64,000 nt of DNA from Pseudomonadota bacterium (GCA_040752895.1 JBFMHN010000001.1:24186-88185); one strand, 5' to 3'. Positions 51,277 to 62,297 are shown, numbered from the stretch's first letter. Notes: a model not told the origin generated them from the letters alone. Translations and numbers: made by a program.

Positions 51277-51303
51277 AACGGGCCTTCGGGCCCGTTTCTT
51301 TTT
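51277..51303 (+). terminator. Rho-independent terminator of recA
   Basis: AACGGGCC-TTCG-GGCCCGTT, an 8-bp stem with a UUCG tetraloop followed by TCTTTTT, 48 bases after the recA stop. This is a textbook intrinsic terminator. Confidence 0.88.
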
Positions 51304-51417
51304 GGCGCTTCCGAAAACGCCGAAAGGCTTCCGCTGCTTGAAATTCTGCGCGTTCGCCTTGGCTGGACACCCAAGGCGGAGGCAGGGTACAAGGGGCCTT
51401 CTTTGGCGCGCGGACCT

Positions 51418-54078
51418 ATGCAGAACACCAACGACATTCGCTCAAGTTTCCTGGACTATTTCGCTCGTCACGGTCACACGGTGGTGCCGTCGAGCCCGCT
51501 GGTGCCGAGGAACGACCCAACGCTCTTGTTCACGAACGCCGGCATGGTGCAGTTCAAGAACGTCTTCACCGGGGCCGAAAAGCGGGATTACGTTCGCGCC
51601 GCCTCCAGCCAGAAATGCGTCCGCGCCGGCGGCAAGCACAGCGACCTCGATCGCGTTGGCCACACCGCCCGCCACCACACCTTTTTCGAGATGCTGGGTA
51701 ACTTCTCCTTCGGCGACTACTTCAAGGAAGGCGCCATCGAATTTGCCTGGGGCCTGCTGACGAAGGAATTCGGGATCGCGAAGGACCGTCTTTGGGTCAC
51801 CGTCTATCACGAGGACGAAGAAGCCCGACAGCTCTGGCGCAAGATCGCGGCCCTTCCGGAAGACCGCATCATAAGCATCGCGACGGCCGACAATTTCTGG
51901 ATGATGGGGGACACCGGCCCGTGCGGGCCGTGTTCGGAAATCTTCTACGATCACGGGGCCAGCATCCCGGGCGGTCCTCCCGGCAGCGCCGAGGCGGAAG
52001 GGGATCGCTTTGTCGAAATCTGGAATCTCGTCTTCATGCAGTACGACCAGATCTCGCCGGACGAGCGCGTGCCGTTGCCGAAGCCTTCCATCGACACCGG
52101 CATGGGGCTTGAGCGCATCACCGCCGTCCTTCAGGGCGTGCACGACAACTACGCGACCGATATCTTCCGCACGCTGATCCAGGCTTCGGCCGAGGTGACG
52201 CGCACGAAGCCGGACGGCGAGCACGCTCTCGCTCACCGCGTCATCGCCGATCACCTGCGATCCTCCGTCTTCCTGATGGCGGACGGCGTCCTGCCTTCGA
52301 ACGAGGGGCGGGGCTACGTTCTTCGCCGCATCCTGCGCCGCGCCATGCGCCACGTGCATCTCATCGGCTGTCGCGAGCCGTTGCTCTGGCGGCTGGTGCC
52401 GACGCTGACCACCCAGATGGGTCACGCCTATCCGGAGCTTCTGCGGGCGGAAGCCCTGGTCGCGGAAACCCTGAAATCGGAAGAGGAACGGTTTCGCCAG
52501 ACCCTGGAGCGCGGCCTCAAATTACTGGCCGAGGAGACCGCTAAACTGAAGAAAGGCGCGGCCCTTCCCGGCGAGATCGCCTTCCGGCTTTACGACACCT
52601 ACGGTTTCCCCCTCGACCTCACAGAAGACGCGTTGCAATCGGAAGGTCGCGGCGTTGATCACGAAGGCTTCGGGCGTGCGATGGCCCGCCAGCGCGAGGA
52701 AGCCCGCGCCGCCTGGGCAGGCTCCGGCGAAGCGGCGACGGAAAAGGTCTGGTTCGGTATCCGCGAGCGGGTGGGGGCGACGGAATTTCTGGGCTACGAG
52801 ACGGACGCGGCGGAAGGCATGGTTGTCGCCCTGCTCCGCGGCGACAAAGAAATACCGGAGGCGGGTGAGGGTGAGGAAATCGCTCTGGTCACCAACCAGA
52901 CCCCCTTCTACGGCGAATCCGGCGGCCAGGTTGGCGACGTTGGAAAACTTTTTACAACCGCCGGCCTCAAGATCGCCGTCCGGGATACCCAGAAGAAGCT
53001 TGGCGATCTCCACGTCCATCTCGGCCGGGTAGAGAAGGGGAAGGTTCGCGTCGGCGACATCCTCGAGATGCGGGTCGAAGCCGACCGCCGCGCCCGGCTT
53101 CGCGCGAACCATTCCGCCACCCATCTCCTGCACGCCGCCCTTCGCCGGCGGCTCGGCGCGCATGTCACCCAGAAGGGCTCGCTCGTCGCTTCTGATCGCC
53201 TGCGTTTCGATATCAGCCACCCGAAGGGATTGACGCCGGACGATATCCGCGCCGTCGAGGCCGACGTGAATCGCCAGATCCGGGTGAACGCGGCGGTCGA
53301 GACCCGGCTGATGACGCCGGACGAGGCGGTGGCGGAAGGGGCGCTTGCTCTTTTTGGTGAAAAATACGCCGATGAGGTGCGCGTTCTTTCGATGGGAAAG
53401 GAAAACGACAAAAACTTTTCCGTCGAGCTTTGCGGGGGCACCCACGTCCGACGAACCGGCGACATCGGCTATTTCAAGATCGTCTCGGAAAGCGCCGTCG
53501 GCGCCGGGGTGCGCCGGATCGAGGCGCTGACGGGCGAGGCGGCGGAGGCCTGCGTCGAAGAGGCGGAGAAGAGCTTGACTGCCGCGGCTGCCGCGCTGAA
53601 GGCAACCCCGGCCGAACTTCCCGCCCGCATCGAAAGCCTGATCGAGGAGCGCAAGCGGCTTGAACGCGAGTTGCAAGGGGTTCGCCGCACGCTTGCTCGG
53701 GGCGGCGACAGCGGGAAAGAAAGGGCCGATGCTCGTGAGATCAACGGCTGCCGTTTTCTCTCCCGCCTGCTCACGGGCGTGCCCGCGAAGGAGCTTCGCC
53801 CGATGGCCGACGATCTCAAAAAAGAGGTGGGCTCCGGCGTCGTTGCAATCCTGGGCGTGGACGAGGAAGGTAAGGTCTCCCTCGTCGTCGGCGTTACGGC
53901 CGATTGCACGGACCGTTTCAACGCGGTCGCGCTCGTGCAGGCGGGGTCCGCCGTCCTCGGTGGCAAGGGCGGTGGCCGGCCCGACATGGCGCAGGGCGGC
54001 GGCACCGACCCGGAAAAGGGCGCGGCGGCAATCGAAGCGATCGCCGCCGCGATCGAAGCGACGGCCGCCAAGGCCTGA
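51418..54078 (+). CDS. alaS: Alanyl-tRNA synthetase
   Basis: A class II aminoacyl-tRNA synthetase of 886 residues from ATG 51418 (an in-frame TTG five codons earlier is less likely). The start [20 protein letters not shown], the catalytic [20 protein letters not shown] followed by [20 protein letters not shown], the editing-site [13 protein letters not shown] and [15 protein letters not shown], and the C-terminal DHHA1 domain ([15 protein letters not shown]) are all seen. It lies after recA, a conserved order in this class. Confidence 0.98.
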   Translation: MQNTNDIRSSFLDYFARHGHTVVPSSPLVPRNDPTLLFTNAGMVQFKNVFTGAEKRDYVRAASSQKCVRAGGKHSDLDRVGHTARHHTFFEMLGNFSFGDYFKEGAIEFAWGLLTKEFGIAKDRLWVTVYHEDEEARQLWRKIAALPEDRIISIATADNFWMMGDTGPCGPCSEIFYDHGASIPGGPPGSAEAEGDRFVEIWNLVFMQYDQISPDERVPLPKPSIDTGMGLERITAVLQGVHDNYATDIFRTLIQASAEVTRTKPDGEHALAHRVIADHLRSSVFLMADGVLPSNEGRGYVLRRILRRAMRHVHLIGCREPLLWRLVPTLTTQMGHAYPELLRAEALVAETLKSEEERFRQTLERGLKLLAEETAKLKKGAALPGEIAFRLYDTYGFPLDLTEDALQSEGRGVDHEGFGRAMARQREEARAAWAGSGEAATEKVWFGIRERVGATEFLGYETDAAEGMVVALLRGDKEIPEAGEGEEIALVTNQTPFYGESGGQVGDVGKLFTTAGLKIAVRDTQKKLGDLHVHLGRVEKGKVRVGDILEMRVEADRRARLRANHSATHLLHAALRRRLGAHVTQKGSLVASDRLRFDISHPKGLTPDDIRAVEADVNRQIRVNAAVETRLMTPDEAVAEGALALFGEKYADEVRVLSMGKENDKNFSVELCGGTHVRRTGDIGYFKIVSESAVGAGVRRIEALTGEAAEACVEEAEKSLTAAAAALKATPAELPARIESLIEERKRLERELQGVRRTLARGGDSGKERADAREINGCRFLSRLLTGVPAKELRPMADDLKKEVGSGVVAILGVDEEGKVSLVVGVTADCTDRFNAVALVQAGSAVLGGKGGGRPDMAQGGGTDPEKGAAAIEAIAAAIEATAAKA

Positions 54079-54110
54079 CCGCTAAGGCTGATCGAAAGCG
54101 CGCGCCCGCC

Positions 54111-55331
54111 TCAGACGCCCGCCATCGCCTTTTTCAGGTTTTCATCGAGCTTGTCGAGGAACTGGTTCGTTGTCAGCCACTTCTGGTTCGGTCCGATGAG
54201 GATGGCGAGGTCCTTCGTCATGAAGCCGGTCTCGACCGTCTCCACGCAGACCTTCTCCAGCGCGTGCGCAAACTTCTCGACCGCGGGCGTGCCATCGAGT
54301 TTGCCGCGGTAGGCAAGGCCGCGCGTCCAGGCGAAGATGGAAGCGATCGGGTTCGTCGAAGTTTCCTTGCCTTTTTGGTATTCGCGGTAGTGGCGGGTCA
54401 CCGTTCCGTGGGCCGCTTCCGCCTCGACGGTCTTGCCGTCCGGCGTCAGCAGGACGGACGTCATCAGTCCGAGCGAGCCGAACCCTTGAGCAACGGTGTC
54501 GGACTGGACATCGCCGTCGTAGTTCTTGCAGGCCCAAACGAAGCCTCCTTCCCATTTAAGCGCCGCGGCGACCATGTCGTCAATCAGGCGGTGCTCATAG
54601 CCGATACCCTTCGCCTTGAACGTGTCGGCAAATTCTTTCTCGTAGATTTCCTGGAAGAGGTCCTTGAAGCGCCCGTCATAGGCTTTCAGGATTGTGTTCT
54701 TGGTCGAGAGATAAACGCTCCAGCCGCGCTCGAGTCCGTAATTCATGCAGGCGCGCGCAAAACCGCGGATAGAATCGTCCAGGTTGTACATGCCAAGTGC
54801 GATCCCGGAAGACGGAAAATCGAACACCTCGTGCTCGATCGCCTTGCCGCCGCCTTTCGGTTCGAACCGCATGAGAAGTTTGCCTTCGCCCGGAACAAGG
54901 AAATCCGTAGCGCGGTACTGGTCGCCGAAGGCGTGGCGGCCGATGACAATGGGCTTCGTCCAGCCGGGAACGAGCCGGGGTACGTTGCGGCAGATGATCG
55001 GCTCGCGGAAAACGGTACCGCCGAGGATGTTCCGGATAGTTCCGTTCGGGGACTTCCACATCTTCTTCAGCTTGAATTCTTCGACCCGCGCTTCGTCCGG
55101 CGTGATCGTCGCGCATTTGACGCCGACGCTGTATTGCTGGATGGCATGCGCGGCGTCGATGGTCACCTGGTCGTTCGTTTCGTCCCGGTGTTCGATCCCG
55201 AGGTCGTAATATTTCAGATCGATATCTAGATAGGGGAGTATCAGTTTCTCTTTGATGAACCGCCAGATGATCCGCGTCATCTCATCGCCGTCGAGCTCTA
55301 TGACGGGTTTGGCGACCTTGATTTTTGGCAT
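54111..55331 (-). CDS. icd: NADP-dependent isocitrate dehydrogenase
   Basis: The TCA-cycle enzyme converting isocitrate to 2-oxoglutarate, 406 residues from ATG 55331. The frame extends to 55571 but [20 protein letters not shown] is the conserved start. Seen: [40 protein letters not shown], and [20 protein letters not shown] followed by [20 protein letters not shown]. It is the dimeric, eukaryote-like type usual in alphaproteobacteria. It converges on alaS. Confidence 0.97.
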   Translation of the reverse strand: MPKIKVAKPVIELDGDEMTRIIWRFIKEKLILPYLDIDLKYYDLGIEHRDETNDQVTIDAAHAIQQYSVGVKCATITPDEARVEEFKLKKMWKSPNGTIRNILGGTVFREPIICRNVPRLVPGWTKPIVIGRHAFGDQYRATDFLVPGEGKLLMRFEPKGGGKAIEHEVFDFPSSGIALGMYNLDDSIRGFARACMNYGLERGWSVYLSTKNTILKAYDGRFKDLFQEIYEKEFADTFKAKGIGYEHRLIDDMVAAALKWEGGFVWACKNYDGDVQSDTVAQGFGSLGLMTSVLLTPDGKTVEAEAAHGTVTRHYREYQKGKETSTNPIASIFAWTRGLAYRGKLDGTPAVEKFAHALEKVCVETVETGFMTKDLAILIGPNQKWLTTNQFLDKLDENLKKAMAGV

Positions 55332-55434
55332 GCGATCAGATCCCTCTACCTGGTTCTTGGTGTTCTGGTTAGGCGGGAAAATAGCATCCAAGAAGATTAG
55401 CGCAAGCCCCACCGGGGGATGCGGTCCGCTTCCC

Positions 55435-56019
55435 TCAGATTTCGCTAGAGGCCGTGCGGAAAGTAGGTTCCGGCACGGTGGCGAGGGCAGGCAATATTTC
55501 CTCGACGGTGCACACAACCGTATAGAGATCGGTGTCCTTTCGCCGGGCGAACCCCTTCTCGATGATCGCATCGAGCAGGTTAAGGAAGGGGTTCCAATAG
55601 CCGTCGACGTTAACGATCAGAATCGGCTTGTCGTGGCGACGAAGTTGTTTCCAGGTAAGAATCTCGAGCGTCTCGTCGAGCGTGCCGAAGCCGCCGGGAA
55701 GGATGACAAAGGCATCCGCCATGTCGAACATCTTCTGTTTCCGGGCATGCATGCTGTCGACGGTAATCATCTGCTTGACGCCGCGGTGGCCGACTTCGAT
55801 ATCCAGCAGAAAGTCCGGCATGATCCCGATCGCTTCGCCGCCCCCGGCCAACACGGCGTCCGCCACGCTGCCCATGAGGCCGACGCCGCCGCCGCCAAAG
55901 ACGAGCCGGACGCCGTGCTTGGCCATCAGCGCGCCCAGTCGTTCCGCCGCCGCTCGATATTTGCGGTCCACGTTTTCCGAAGAACCGCAATAGACGCAAA
56001 GCGTGTTGATTTTCTTCAT
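55435..56019 (-). CDS. LOG-family nucleotide 5'-monophosphate phosphoribohydrolase
   Basis: A protein of 194 residues with the LOG signature PGGFGTLDE (about 118-126) and the start [20 protein letters not shown], followed by [19 protein letters not shown]. The family releases bases from cytokinin-type or ordinary nucleoside monophosphates. The physiological substrate here is unknown. It lies about 100 bases upstream of icd on the same strand. Confidence 0.9.
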   Translation of the reverse strand: MKKINTLCVYCGSSENVDRKYRAAAERLGALMAKHGVRLVFGGGGVGLMGSVADAVLAGGGEAIGIMPDFLLDIEVGHRGVKQMITVDSMHARKQKMFDMADAFVILPGGFGTLDETLEILTWKQLRRHDKPILIVNVDGYWNPFLNLLDAIIEKGFARRKDTDLYTVVCTVEEILPALATVPEPTFRTASSEI

Positions 56020-56032
56020 GCGTTTCCGTCGC

Positions 56033-56788
56033 TCAAAAGCTTTTCCGGCAATAGCAGGCGTACCCCAGCGTGTAATCCTGCGTCTGATCCAAGGGGTCCA
56101 AATAGAAACATAGAAGCGGGATCAGGAAAAAGCAGAAAGGAAACGCAAGAAGGTAGAAAGGGGCAAGGAAAAACGCACCCGCTTGCGGCTTCAGCTTGCG
56201 ACGCCCCCCGGTGTCTTGCTGAAAAAGATATTGTGCCATCAGGTAATTTGGCAAGGTGCGAATCCGCTTGCCGAGATACCAAAACATTCCTCCTCTAGGT
56301 TCGATCGAGACGCTTTCAAAGCCCGCCTTCCGGAACAGCGACCGCAGGCCGTATTTCGTAAAATTGAAGAAGTGGTGCGGGGCGCCGTGAATGCCCCACC
56401 CTTGGGGCGCCGTCAGGAAAAGCTTCCCCCCCGGCTTCAGCACCCGGAAAAATTCCTTGAGAACGGCTTCCGGATTCTCGACGTGTTCGAGCACCTGGGT
56501 GTTGAGAACGACGTCGTAGGTGTTGTCGGGCTTGGGGATGGCTTCCAGGTTGCAGAGGAAGTCATACTCGGACTTGTATTCTTCGTGGAAAGCGTCCTCG
56601 AAGTCCGTTGCTTCATAGTGGGCATGAGCGAAATGCCGCCGGTAGGGAAGGGTGCCGGCGCCAGCGTCCAGCACCCGGTCTGAAGACGCCACCTGCGTTG
56701 CGGCAAACTCCATGAACTTTGTAATCCCATAGGTTTCCGCATCCGTCCGCAGAAGGAGACCCTTCAGGAAATCTTTTACGCCGGACAT
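56033..56788 (-). CDS. Class I SAM-dependent methyltransferase
   Basis: A methyltransferase of 251 residues from ATG 56788. The motif I region is VLDAGAGTLPYRRHFAHAHY, the acidic motif is ATDFED, and the later block is NTYDVVLNTQVLEHVENPEA with LKPGGKLFLTAPQG, a UbiE/Methyltransf_11 pattern. The C-terminus is hydrophobic (AFFLAPFYLLAFPFCFFLIP), so the protein may be membrane anchored. The frame extends to 56959, over the divergent enoyl-CoA hydratase start, so that start is rejected. Substrate unknown. Confidence 0.8.
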   Translation of the reverse strand: MSGVKDFLKGLLLRTDAETYGITKFMEFAATQVASSDRVLDAGAGTLPYRRHFAHAHYEATDFEDAFHEEYKSEYDFLCNLEAIPKPDNTYDVVLNTQVLEHVENPEAVLKEFFRVLKPGGKLFLTAPQGWGIHGAPHHFFNFTKYGLRSLFRKAGFESVSIEPRGGMFWYLGKRIRTLPNYLMAQYLFQQDTGGRRKLKPQAGAFFLAPFYLLAFPFCFFLIPLLCFYLDPLDQTQDYTLGYACYCRKSF

Positions 56789-56923
56789 CTTGTCCACTCT
56801 CGAAAGCTCCCGATTCAATGTGGCGCAAACCCGTCTCCGGCACGATTGCGCGCCGAACGATTTCCTCCCATCATACACGATATGGTTCGTGACTGAATTC
56901 ATCGGTAGCGAGGGAAAACGCGC

Positions 56924-57730
56924 ATGGCGAGCGATATTCTGCTGCAGGACATCCGCCAAGGGGTGGCGACGATGACCTTTAACCGCCCGAAGGAGTTAAA
57001 CGCGATTGATAATGCGCTTGCCGTCGCGCTCGGCAAGGCGTTGCAGGCGACGGCAAAGGACGACAAGGTCCGCTGCGTCGTGCTGCGCGGTGCCGGTGGC
57101 CATTTCATGGCCGGTGGCGACATCAAGGCGTTCGGGGCGACCCTCGAAAAAGAGGAGTGGACACGCCGTCAGGCGACGGGCGAACTCGCCTTCTACGCGC
57201 ACGAGATCATCGAGACTATCCACCACATGGGAAAACCCGTCATCGCCAGCCAGCGCGGGGCGGCGGCCGGTTTCGGGGCAAGCCTCCTTTTGGCTTGCGA
57301 TTTGGCCATCGCTTCGGAGAATAGCTTCTTCACGCTTGCCTATCGCCAGATCGGCCTTAGCCCGGATGGCGGTTCGACCTATTTTCTACCGCGCAGCGTA
57401 ACCTTCAAGCAGGCGATGGAAATTGCGCTTCTGAGCGAGCGGATTGATGCGAGGCGCGCCTACGAACTTGGCATCGTGAATCGCGTCGTGCCGGACGAAA
57501 AACTTGAGGAAGCGACAGCCGAAATGGCTGAGCGCCTAACGTCCGGCCCGAGGCAGGCGCTGGCGCGAACGAAGGCGCTGCTGAACAACGCCTTCAGTTG
57601 TGGCGCGGCGCTTCAAAGCCAGCTGCGTTTGGAAGAACGCGGCATCATGGATTGTGCCGCCGGCGAGGAATTCCGGGAAGGAATCGCGGCCTTCCTGGCG
57701 AAGCGGAAGCCGAACTTCCCGAAGGCGTAG
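56924..57730 (+). CDS. Enoyl-CoA hydratase/isomerase family protein
   Basis: A crotonase-family protein of 268 residues. It has the oxyanion-hole segments GGHFMAGGDIKAFGA (about 58-72) and QRGAAAGFGASLLLACDLAI (about 109-128), then LAYRQIGLSPDGGSTYFLPR. Asp in SPDGGST takes the place of a catalytic Glu in classical hydratases, so the reaction may be isomerisation or another crotonase chemistry. It is divergent from the methyltransferase and convergent with the TPR gene. Confidence 0.87.
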   Translation: MASDILLQDIRQGVATMTFNRPKELNAIDNALAVALGKALQATAKDDKVRCVVLRGAGGHFMAGGDIKAFGATLEKEEWTRRQATGELAFYAHEIIETIHHMGKPVIASQRGAAAGFGASLLLACDLAIASENSFFTLAYRQIGLSPDGGSTYFLPRSVTFKQAMEIALLSERIDARRAYELGIVNRVVPDEKLEEATAEMAERLTSGPRQALARTKALLNNAFSCGAALQSQLRLEERGIMDCAAGEEFREGIAAFLAKRKPNFPKA

Positions 57731-57743
57731 GCGGGTTTTCACA

Positions 57744-59750
57744 TCAGGCGGCAAGGTGATCGCGCAGGAAAGACGGAATCAGGTGGTGGTGGTCGATATG
57801 CCGGGTGCCGTCCGCCATACGGTCCGGCCCGGCCGTCCGTCCGTACGTATCCAGGAACGTCGCTCCCCGGGCGGCCGCCGTCGCTTTTAGGGTCTCATTG
57901 AAGCCCGCGATGCCGGCGAGATACGCCTTCCGCTCTTCTGTCGGCAAGGCGTTGAGAGTCGGCCGCCCGCAATGAGGTGCCGGCACGCCGACAAAAATAG
58001 GCCGAAGTCCTTTTTCCACGGCCACCGTCGCGACAAACGCCACGTATCCCTCGACGGTCTTCTGGATGATCGCGTTGAGATCGCCGCCGTGCTTTCGGTG
58101 GTGGTGATGGATGCCTTCGTTATGGCGACAGTCGATCTCGCCGAAAGTAAAAAGCACGGTCGCCTTTTCCGGAATTTCTTTCAGGATGGCTTGCAAGCCT
58201 CGCTGGAAATAGTTCGCCTTTGACTGGCCGAGATGCCAGGCCTTGCAACCAATCAGAAGATGCGAGATGGCCTTCGCGGTCGTGCCTTCGAAGGCAACAA
58301 GCGTGCCGTTCGGTGACAGCGCGTGGCTTTCGCCTACGACGTGCAGACGGCCAGGCGCGTCGCCTTCATAGATGGCGGGATTTTTCTTGCGATAGCGAAG
58401 GAGGCGTTCGAGATAAAGTTGGTAAATGCACAGGCTGATATCGATCGTTGTGCGGTCAATCGTCTCGGCAAGCTCCTCGCTTGTCCGAAGCGTGTCCGCA
58501 AGACCGTCCAGGTCTTCCTGCAGCCAGGCGTAGATACCTTTGTGGATGAAGAGGGCATAGCGCTGATTCACGGTCAAACGGGGGGACGGCAAAAGTCTGT
58601 CGATCACGCCAAGACCTTCCCGGATGCGCTGCTGGCGCAACAGAGTAACGGCGAAAGCCATGTGGGAGGCCATATCCTGGCCGGATGCCTTGCCAACAGT
58701 CTCGTAAGTGGCGAGCGCCCCTTCGATGTCTCCTTTTTCGACCAGCACTTTGGCAAGGCTGATCGCCGCGCTTGGTAATTGGCCGTTGGCCTGTAGGGCG
58801 CTTCTCGCCAAGGCTTCGGCGCCCGCCAGGTCGTCGCCGTCGGCGAGGAGGGCGGCAAGGTGGGTGGAAACCTTTGGGTCTCCGTTCGGGTTCTCGATCG
58901 CCTTTTGCAGCATCGGCGTCGCCTTATTCAAGGCGCCGTCGTCGAGAAAGAGAGTGCCAAGGCTGTCGTATACGTCGAGGTCGGGCTTCATCTCGATTGC
59001 CTTCTGGTAGGCAGTGATCGCTTCCCCGACGCGGCCAAGCTCGCGATAGGCGCCGCCAAGGTTGAAATACGCTTCCGCGTTATCCGGCTTGATCCCGAGC
59101 GAACGGTGAAAGGCGTCAATCGCTTCGTCCGACTGGCCTGTCGCCTGTAGAAGGACGCCGAGATTGTTGTGGGTATCGGGGTTGTCCGGCTGGTATTTCA
59201 ACGCCTGCCTGTAAGCGGACAGCGCTTCCGTCAGCTTCCGCTGTTTCTTCAAGACATTGCCAAGATTGTTCAGGGCTTCCGCGCTGTCCGGCTTGATGGC
59301 GATGGCGCGGTGGTAGATCTCGACCGCCTCGTCGAATCGGCCGTTCGTCTGCAGCACGTTGGCAAGGTTGCTATGGGCTTGCGAAGCTTTCGGTTGCAGC
59401 TTGAGTGCCATCCGGTAGGCGTCCTCCGCATCGTCCATCCGGTCGAGTTTCTGAAAAACCAGGCCCAGGTTGTTGTAAGCGCCAGCGTTCGTCGGCTCCA
59501 CTTTGATGGCGGCCTCGATCAGGCCAAGGGCGCGGTTCGCATCGCCAAGCTGATACATGGCGAGGCCGCAATAGTTGAGGGCGTCTGGGTGTCTAGGCTG
59601 GTTGGCGAGAAACGTTTGATAGAGCGGCAGCGCCTCGCCGACGCGCCCCATTTGGTGCAGGGAAACAGCGTCTTGCAGGCCTTCCGGAATAGGGGAAGCG
59701 CCCCGTGTTCGACGCAGTTTCTCACGTTGACGGCGTTCCTTGCGGTTCAT
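57744..59750 (-). CDS. TPR protein with C-terminal SGNH-hydrolase-like domain
   Basis: A protein of 668 residues. About 10 TPR units fill residues 20-400 (for example AEALNNLGNVLKKQRKLTEA). The C-terminal 220 residues contain HVVGESHALSPNGT, VLFTFGEIDCRHNEGIHHHH and MADGTRHIDHHHLIP, which recall SGNH/GDSL blocks (Ser in GESH, GEID for GxND, terminal Asp/His). It has no signal peptide. An esterase or glycan-acyl transferase is plausible. Function unknown. Confidence 0.72.
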   Translation of the reverse strand: MNRKERRQREKLRRTRGASPIPEGLQDAVSLHQMGRVGEALPLYQTFLANQPRHPDALNYCGLAMYQLGDANRALGLIEAAIKVEPTNAGAYNNLGLVFQKLDRMDDAEDAYRMALKLQPKASQAHSNLANVLQTNGRFDEAVEIYHRAIAIKPDSAEALNNLGNVLKKQRKLTEALSAYRQALKYQPDNPDTHNNLGVLLQATGQSDEAIDAFHRSLGIKPDNAEAYFNLGGAYRELGRVGEAITAYQKAIEMKPDLDVYDSLGTLFLDDGALNKATPMLQKAIENPNGDPKVSTHLAALLADGDDLAGAEALARSALQANGQLPSAAISLAKVLVEKGDIEGALATYETVGKASGQDMASHMAFAVTLLRQQRIREGLGVIDRLLPSPRLTVNQRYALFIHKGIYAWLQEDLDGLADTLRTSEELAETIDRTTIDISLCIYQLYLERLLRYRKKNPAIYEGDAPGRLHVVGESHALSPNGTLVAFEGTTAKAISHLLIGCKAWHLGQSKANYFQRGLQAILKEIPEKATVLFTFGEIDCRHNEGIHHHHRKHGGDLNAIIQKTVEGYVAFVATVAVEKGLRPIFVGVPAPHCGRPTLNALPTEERKAYLAGIAGFNETLKATAAARGATFLDTYGRTAGPDRMADGTRHIDHHHLIPSFLRDHLAA

Positions 59751-59872
59751 CTTGGGTCTTTGCGCGCTTTACCTTATCCGCCGGAGCCGGACGGGCGGCA
59801 TCCAAGGTCTTACTTCAAGACCAATTTGGTTAAAAAAGCGCTTATAAGGCGCGCATCGACGCTTAGATCTTG

Positions 59873-60178
59873 TTACCGCGGCCGCACGTAGCGAAGACCG
59901 AGCCAAAGACCGAAAAGCGGGGGGCCAAAAGCCCCGAGAAGGTGGAGAACAAGGTTGCGCACCGCCATTGGTTCCGTGCGGTTTTGTGTCTCGTAGAGTT
60001 CGATTTTGCCGTGCCGGCCTTTTAACGCGGGAAATTTTTCTTCGGTGATCTCGTAATTGAACTCGGCAATCGCGCGGGTGTCCTTTGACCAGGAGGAGGA
60101 GGTCAAGACGCCAATCCCGCCTACCCATAGAAGGGACGCCAAGAACCAAACGACGTAAAAGTTACGTGCCCGCCTCAT
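59873..60178 (-). CDS. Small two-helix membrane protein
   Basis: A protein of 101 residues with an N-terminal helix (YVVWFLASLLWVGGIGVLTS) and a C-terminal helix (LVLHLLGAFGPPLFGLWLGL) around a polar periplasmic loop of about 45 residues. No family is recognised. It lies between the DUF1329-like gene and the TPR/SGNH gene on the same strand. Confidence 0.6.
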   Translation of the reverse strand: MRRARNFYVVWFLASLLWVGGIGVLTSSSWSKDTRAIAEFNYEITEEKFPALKGRHGKIELYETQNRTEPMAVRNLVLHLLGAFGPPLFGLWLGLRYVRPR

Positions 60179-60208
60179 CCCTATTTCCCCATTTTATCAT
60201 GGCGGCCG

Positions 60209-61528
60209 TTACTCCTCCGGGCTCAACTCGGACCAAGGCACATCGACTTCGACGCCCTTTCGGCCGCCTTTCAGGGTATCCAGATTTACCCAGCTGGGGT
60301 CGATTTCTTCATTGAAGCGCACGCTGCCGTCCGTCGCCAAGATGGTGGCGTGGTTTTTCCGGAAATCCGCGATCATCGCCCAAACCGGCCACAGGATTGT
60401 GCCCTTGGGCTCCTTCTCAATTGGAAAGGTGCGATAGCCTTGGATGGTTGTTTTCCAAAGCTCGTCCTGCTTCGTATAGAACTCGCCGAGATAGGGAACC
60501 CATGTCTTGGCGTCGATGTAAATGACTTTGCGGCTGTAGGGATGCAGCACCGGCGCCTTCGCCTCAAGGACATACACCTCGCGCGGCATCCATTCGTCTA
60601 CCGGATTCCAGTGGGGCCAATTTTCGATATTGAAGCCGGGATAGCGCTTGTTCCTCTCCTTTTCTTTCGGATTCCAGTAAGGATTTGCGGTCTCGGCGAC
60701 CACAAGGATTTTCTTTTTCCCAAGGACCTTGTAGGCGTCGTACCAAGTCGGGTAGGCGCTGAAAATCATCAGGTCGTCGCCCAGAAAATCCGTCTCCCCG
60801 ACCTCGTCCATCCAGAACTCGCCGGACCACTTCACAACCTTATTGGCATCCTTCGCATAGATCAGGAGGTAGTCCGTCTCGCCCGTGTCGTAGCGGTAGT
60901 ACAGAAACCCGCTGCCCTTGAACACTTCCGGCGCCGTCATGACGAGGAGGTCTTTTTCGAAGATCTTGCCGGAACCAAGCGTTGGGGCGTCCTTCCGCCG
61001 CAGAAGCCCCTTTAGAAGAATCCGGGTAAATTGTTGGCGCGTAATACCTTCGATTCCGCTCTCGCCGTTGATCATGATGGCGGTTCCGTTCGGGAAGATC
61101 TGGCTGTCACCGTTGGGTTTACCGTAGAAAAGATTCCAGATGATCTTTAGCCCGGCGTCCGGGTCGTTCGTCTTGACGTCGGGGAAGGGAACGCCCGCTT
61201 CCCAGCCTTTGACCGCGCGCGTTTTCGGATCAAGCGAGACGGTGCCTCGGTTTTTCTCGCTGGCTTTCAGCCAAACCGGATCGAGCAGGTGAGGTTTCGG
61301 CTGGGCGAGTTTCATCGTCAGGCCCTTTGCGCGGATCTGCCATTGAAACTGCTCCGGAATTAGTTCGGAAAGTGGCGTGCCGTCGAAGGTTTGACCAAGG
61401 AGATCGTCCAGATTCCCGGCATGGACGACGGTACCCGTCTCTATTGCGGCCGCTCGGGCGGGCATGGCGAGCGCGCCCCAAACCAGGCCCGCTAGGGCGA
61501 TGCCAACAAGCAGCTTGCTCTTGGGCAA
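60209..61528 (-). CDS. DUF1329-like exported protein
   Basis: A protein of 439 residues with a signal peptide (LLVGIALAGLVWGALAMPAR ending in ARAAA). Landmarks such as GVPFPDVKTNDPDAGLKIIW, ANPYWNPKEKERNKRYPGF and VYVLEAKAPVLHPYSRKVIY followed by IDAKTWVPYLGEFYTKQDEL match the DUF1329 family (outer-membrane LolA/LolB-like fold). Such proteins often accompany lipid or hydrocarbon transport. Role here unknown. Confidence 0.75.
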   Translation of the reverse strand: MPKSKLLVGIALAGLVWGALAMPARAAAIETGTVVHAGNLDDLLGQTFDGTPLSELIPEQFQWQIRAKGLTMKLAQPKPHLLDPVWLKASEKNRGTVSLDPKTRAVKGWEAGVPFPDVKTNDPDAGLKIIWNLFYGKPNGDSQIFPNGTAIMINGESGIEGITRQQFTRILLKGLLRRKDAPTLGSGKIFEKDLLVMTAPEVFKGSGFLYYRYDTGETDYLLIYAKDANKVVKWSGEFWMDEVGETDFLGDDLMIFSAYPTWYDAYKVLGKKKILVVAETANPYWNPKEKERNKRYPGFNIENWPHWNPVDEWMPREVYVLEAKAPVLHPYSRKVIYIDAKTWVPYLGEFYTKQDELWKTTIQGYRTFPIEKEPKGTILWPVWAMIADFRKNHATILATDGSVRFNEEIDPSWVNLDTLKGGRKGVEVDVPWSELSPEE

Positions 61529-61568
61529 TTTTTTTCTCCCATCGTATTGGCTGAAAATTGAAGGCGAA

Positions 61569-62297
61569 TCAGAAGAAGGATCCTACGGTCCGTTCGTATT
61601 CCTCGACCTGCTTGACCCCATCCTTGTCGGATCGGGTGGAAACGGTTCCGCGCGATTCCATGCGGTTGGCGCGAAGGGCGTCATCGTTCTCCCCGCCACC
61701 CTTGAGGATCTCGACCATGGCCTTCCCTTCGGCTGGGGCACCAAAGCCTTGGCCGGCCTTCCATCCATACTGTTTCTGTTGGTAGGGGGTCATATTGGGG
61801 CCACCCATGCCGATCCACTTGGCCGCCTCCGCGTCGTTGCGCGGCATGCCCATGCCATAATGATACATGATCCCAAGCTGGTACTGCGCTTCCGGGTCGC
61901 CGGCGTCCGCCGCGCGTTTCAGCCATTTGTAGGCAGGGCTGTACAACTGACCATATTTGAAGAACATGCCGGCCTGCCGCTGGGCCGCCACATGTCCCTG
62001 CTTTGCCGCCTTCACATACCAGCGCAAGGCGGTCTCGTATTTTTGAATGATCTGTTTGCCCTTGTCATAGGTGGCTCCGAGACGGTCTTCGTTGGACGGA
62101 TCGTAAATCTGTCCAATATAGAATTGAGCGTCCGCGTTGCCTTCGACGGCGAGGGGGATCAATTCGTCGTAAGCGGTGTTGAATTTGCCCAGGGCATAAG
62201 CTTGGACGCCTTCGGCATAGCCCGCGAAAGCAACGCTGGGGAGGCCCAAGAACAACAGGCCGATAAACAACCCGGTTTTCCAGGAAAGCGGCTTCAT
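61569..62297 (-). CDS. Sel1-repeat (TPR-like) periplasmic protein
   Basis: A protein of 242 residues with a signal peptide (GLFIGLLFLGLPSVAFA) and about four Sel1 repeats, including YVKAAKQGHVAAQRQAGMFF and LKRAADAGDPEAQYQLGIMY followed by HYGMGMPRNDAEAAKWI. The C-terminal 60 residues are polar and unassigned. It lies 40 bases upstream of the DUF1329-like gene and may form an operon with it. Confidence 0.8.
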   Translation of the reverse strand: MKPLSWKTGLFIGLLFLGLPSVAFAGYAEGVQAYALGKFNTAYDELIPLAVEGNADAQFYIGQIYDPSNEDRLGATYDKGKQIIQKYETALRWYVKAAKQGHVAAQRQAGMFFKYGQLYSPAYKWLKRAADAGDPEAQYQLGIMYHYGMGMPRNDAEAAKWIGMGGPNMTPYQQKQYGWKAGQGFGAPAEGKAMVEILKGGGENDDALRANRMESRGTVSTRSDKDGVKQVEEYERTVGSFF

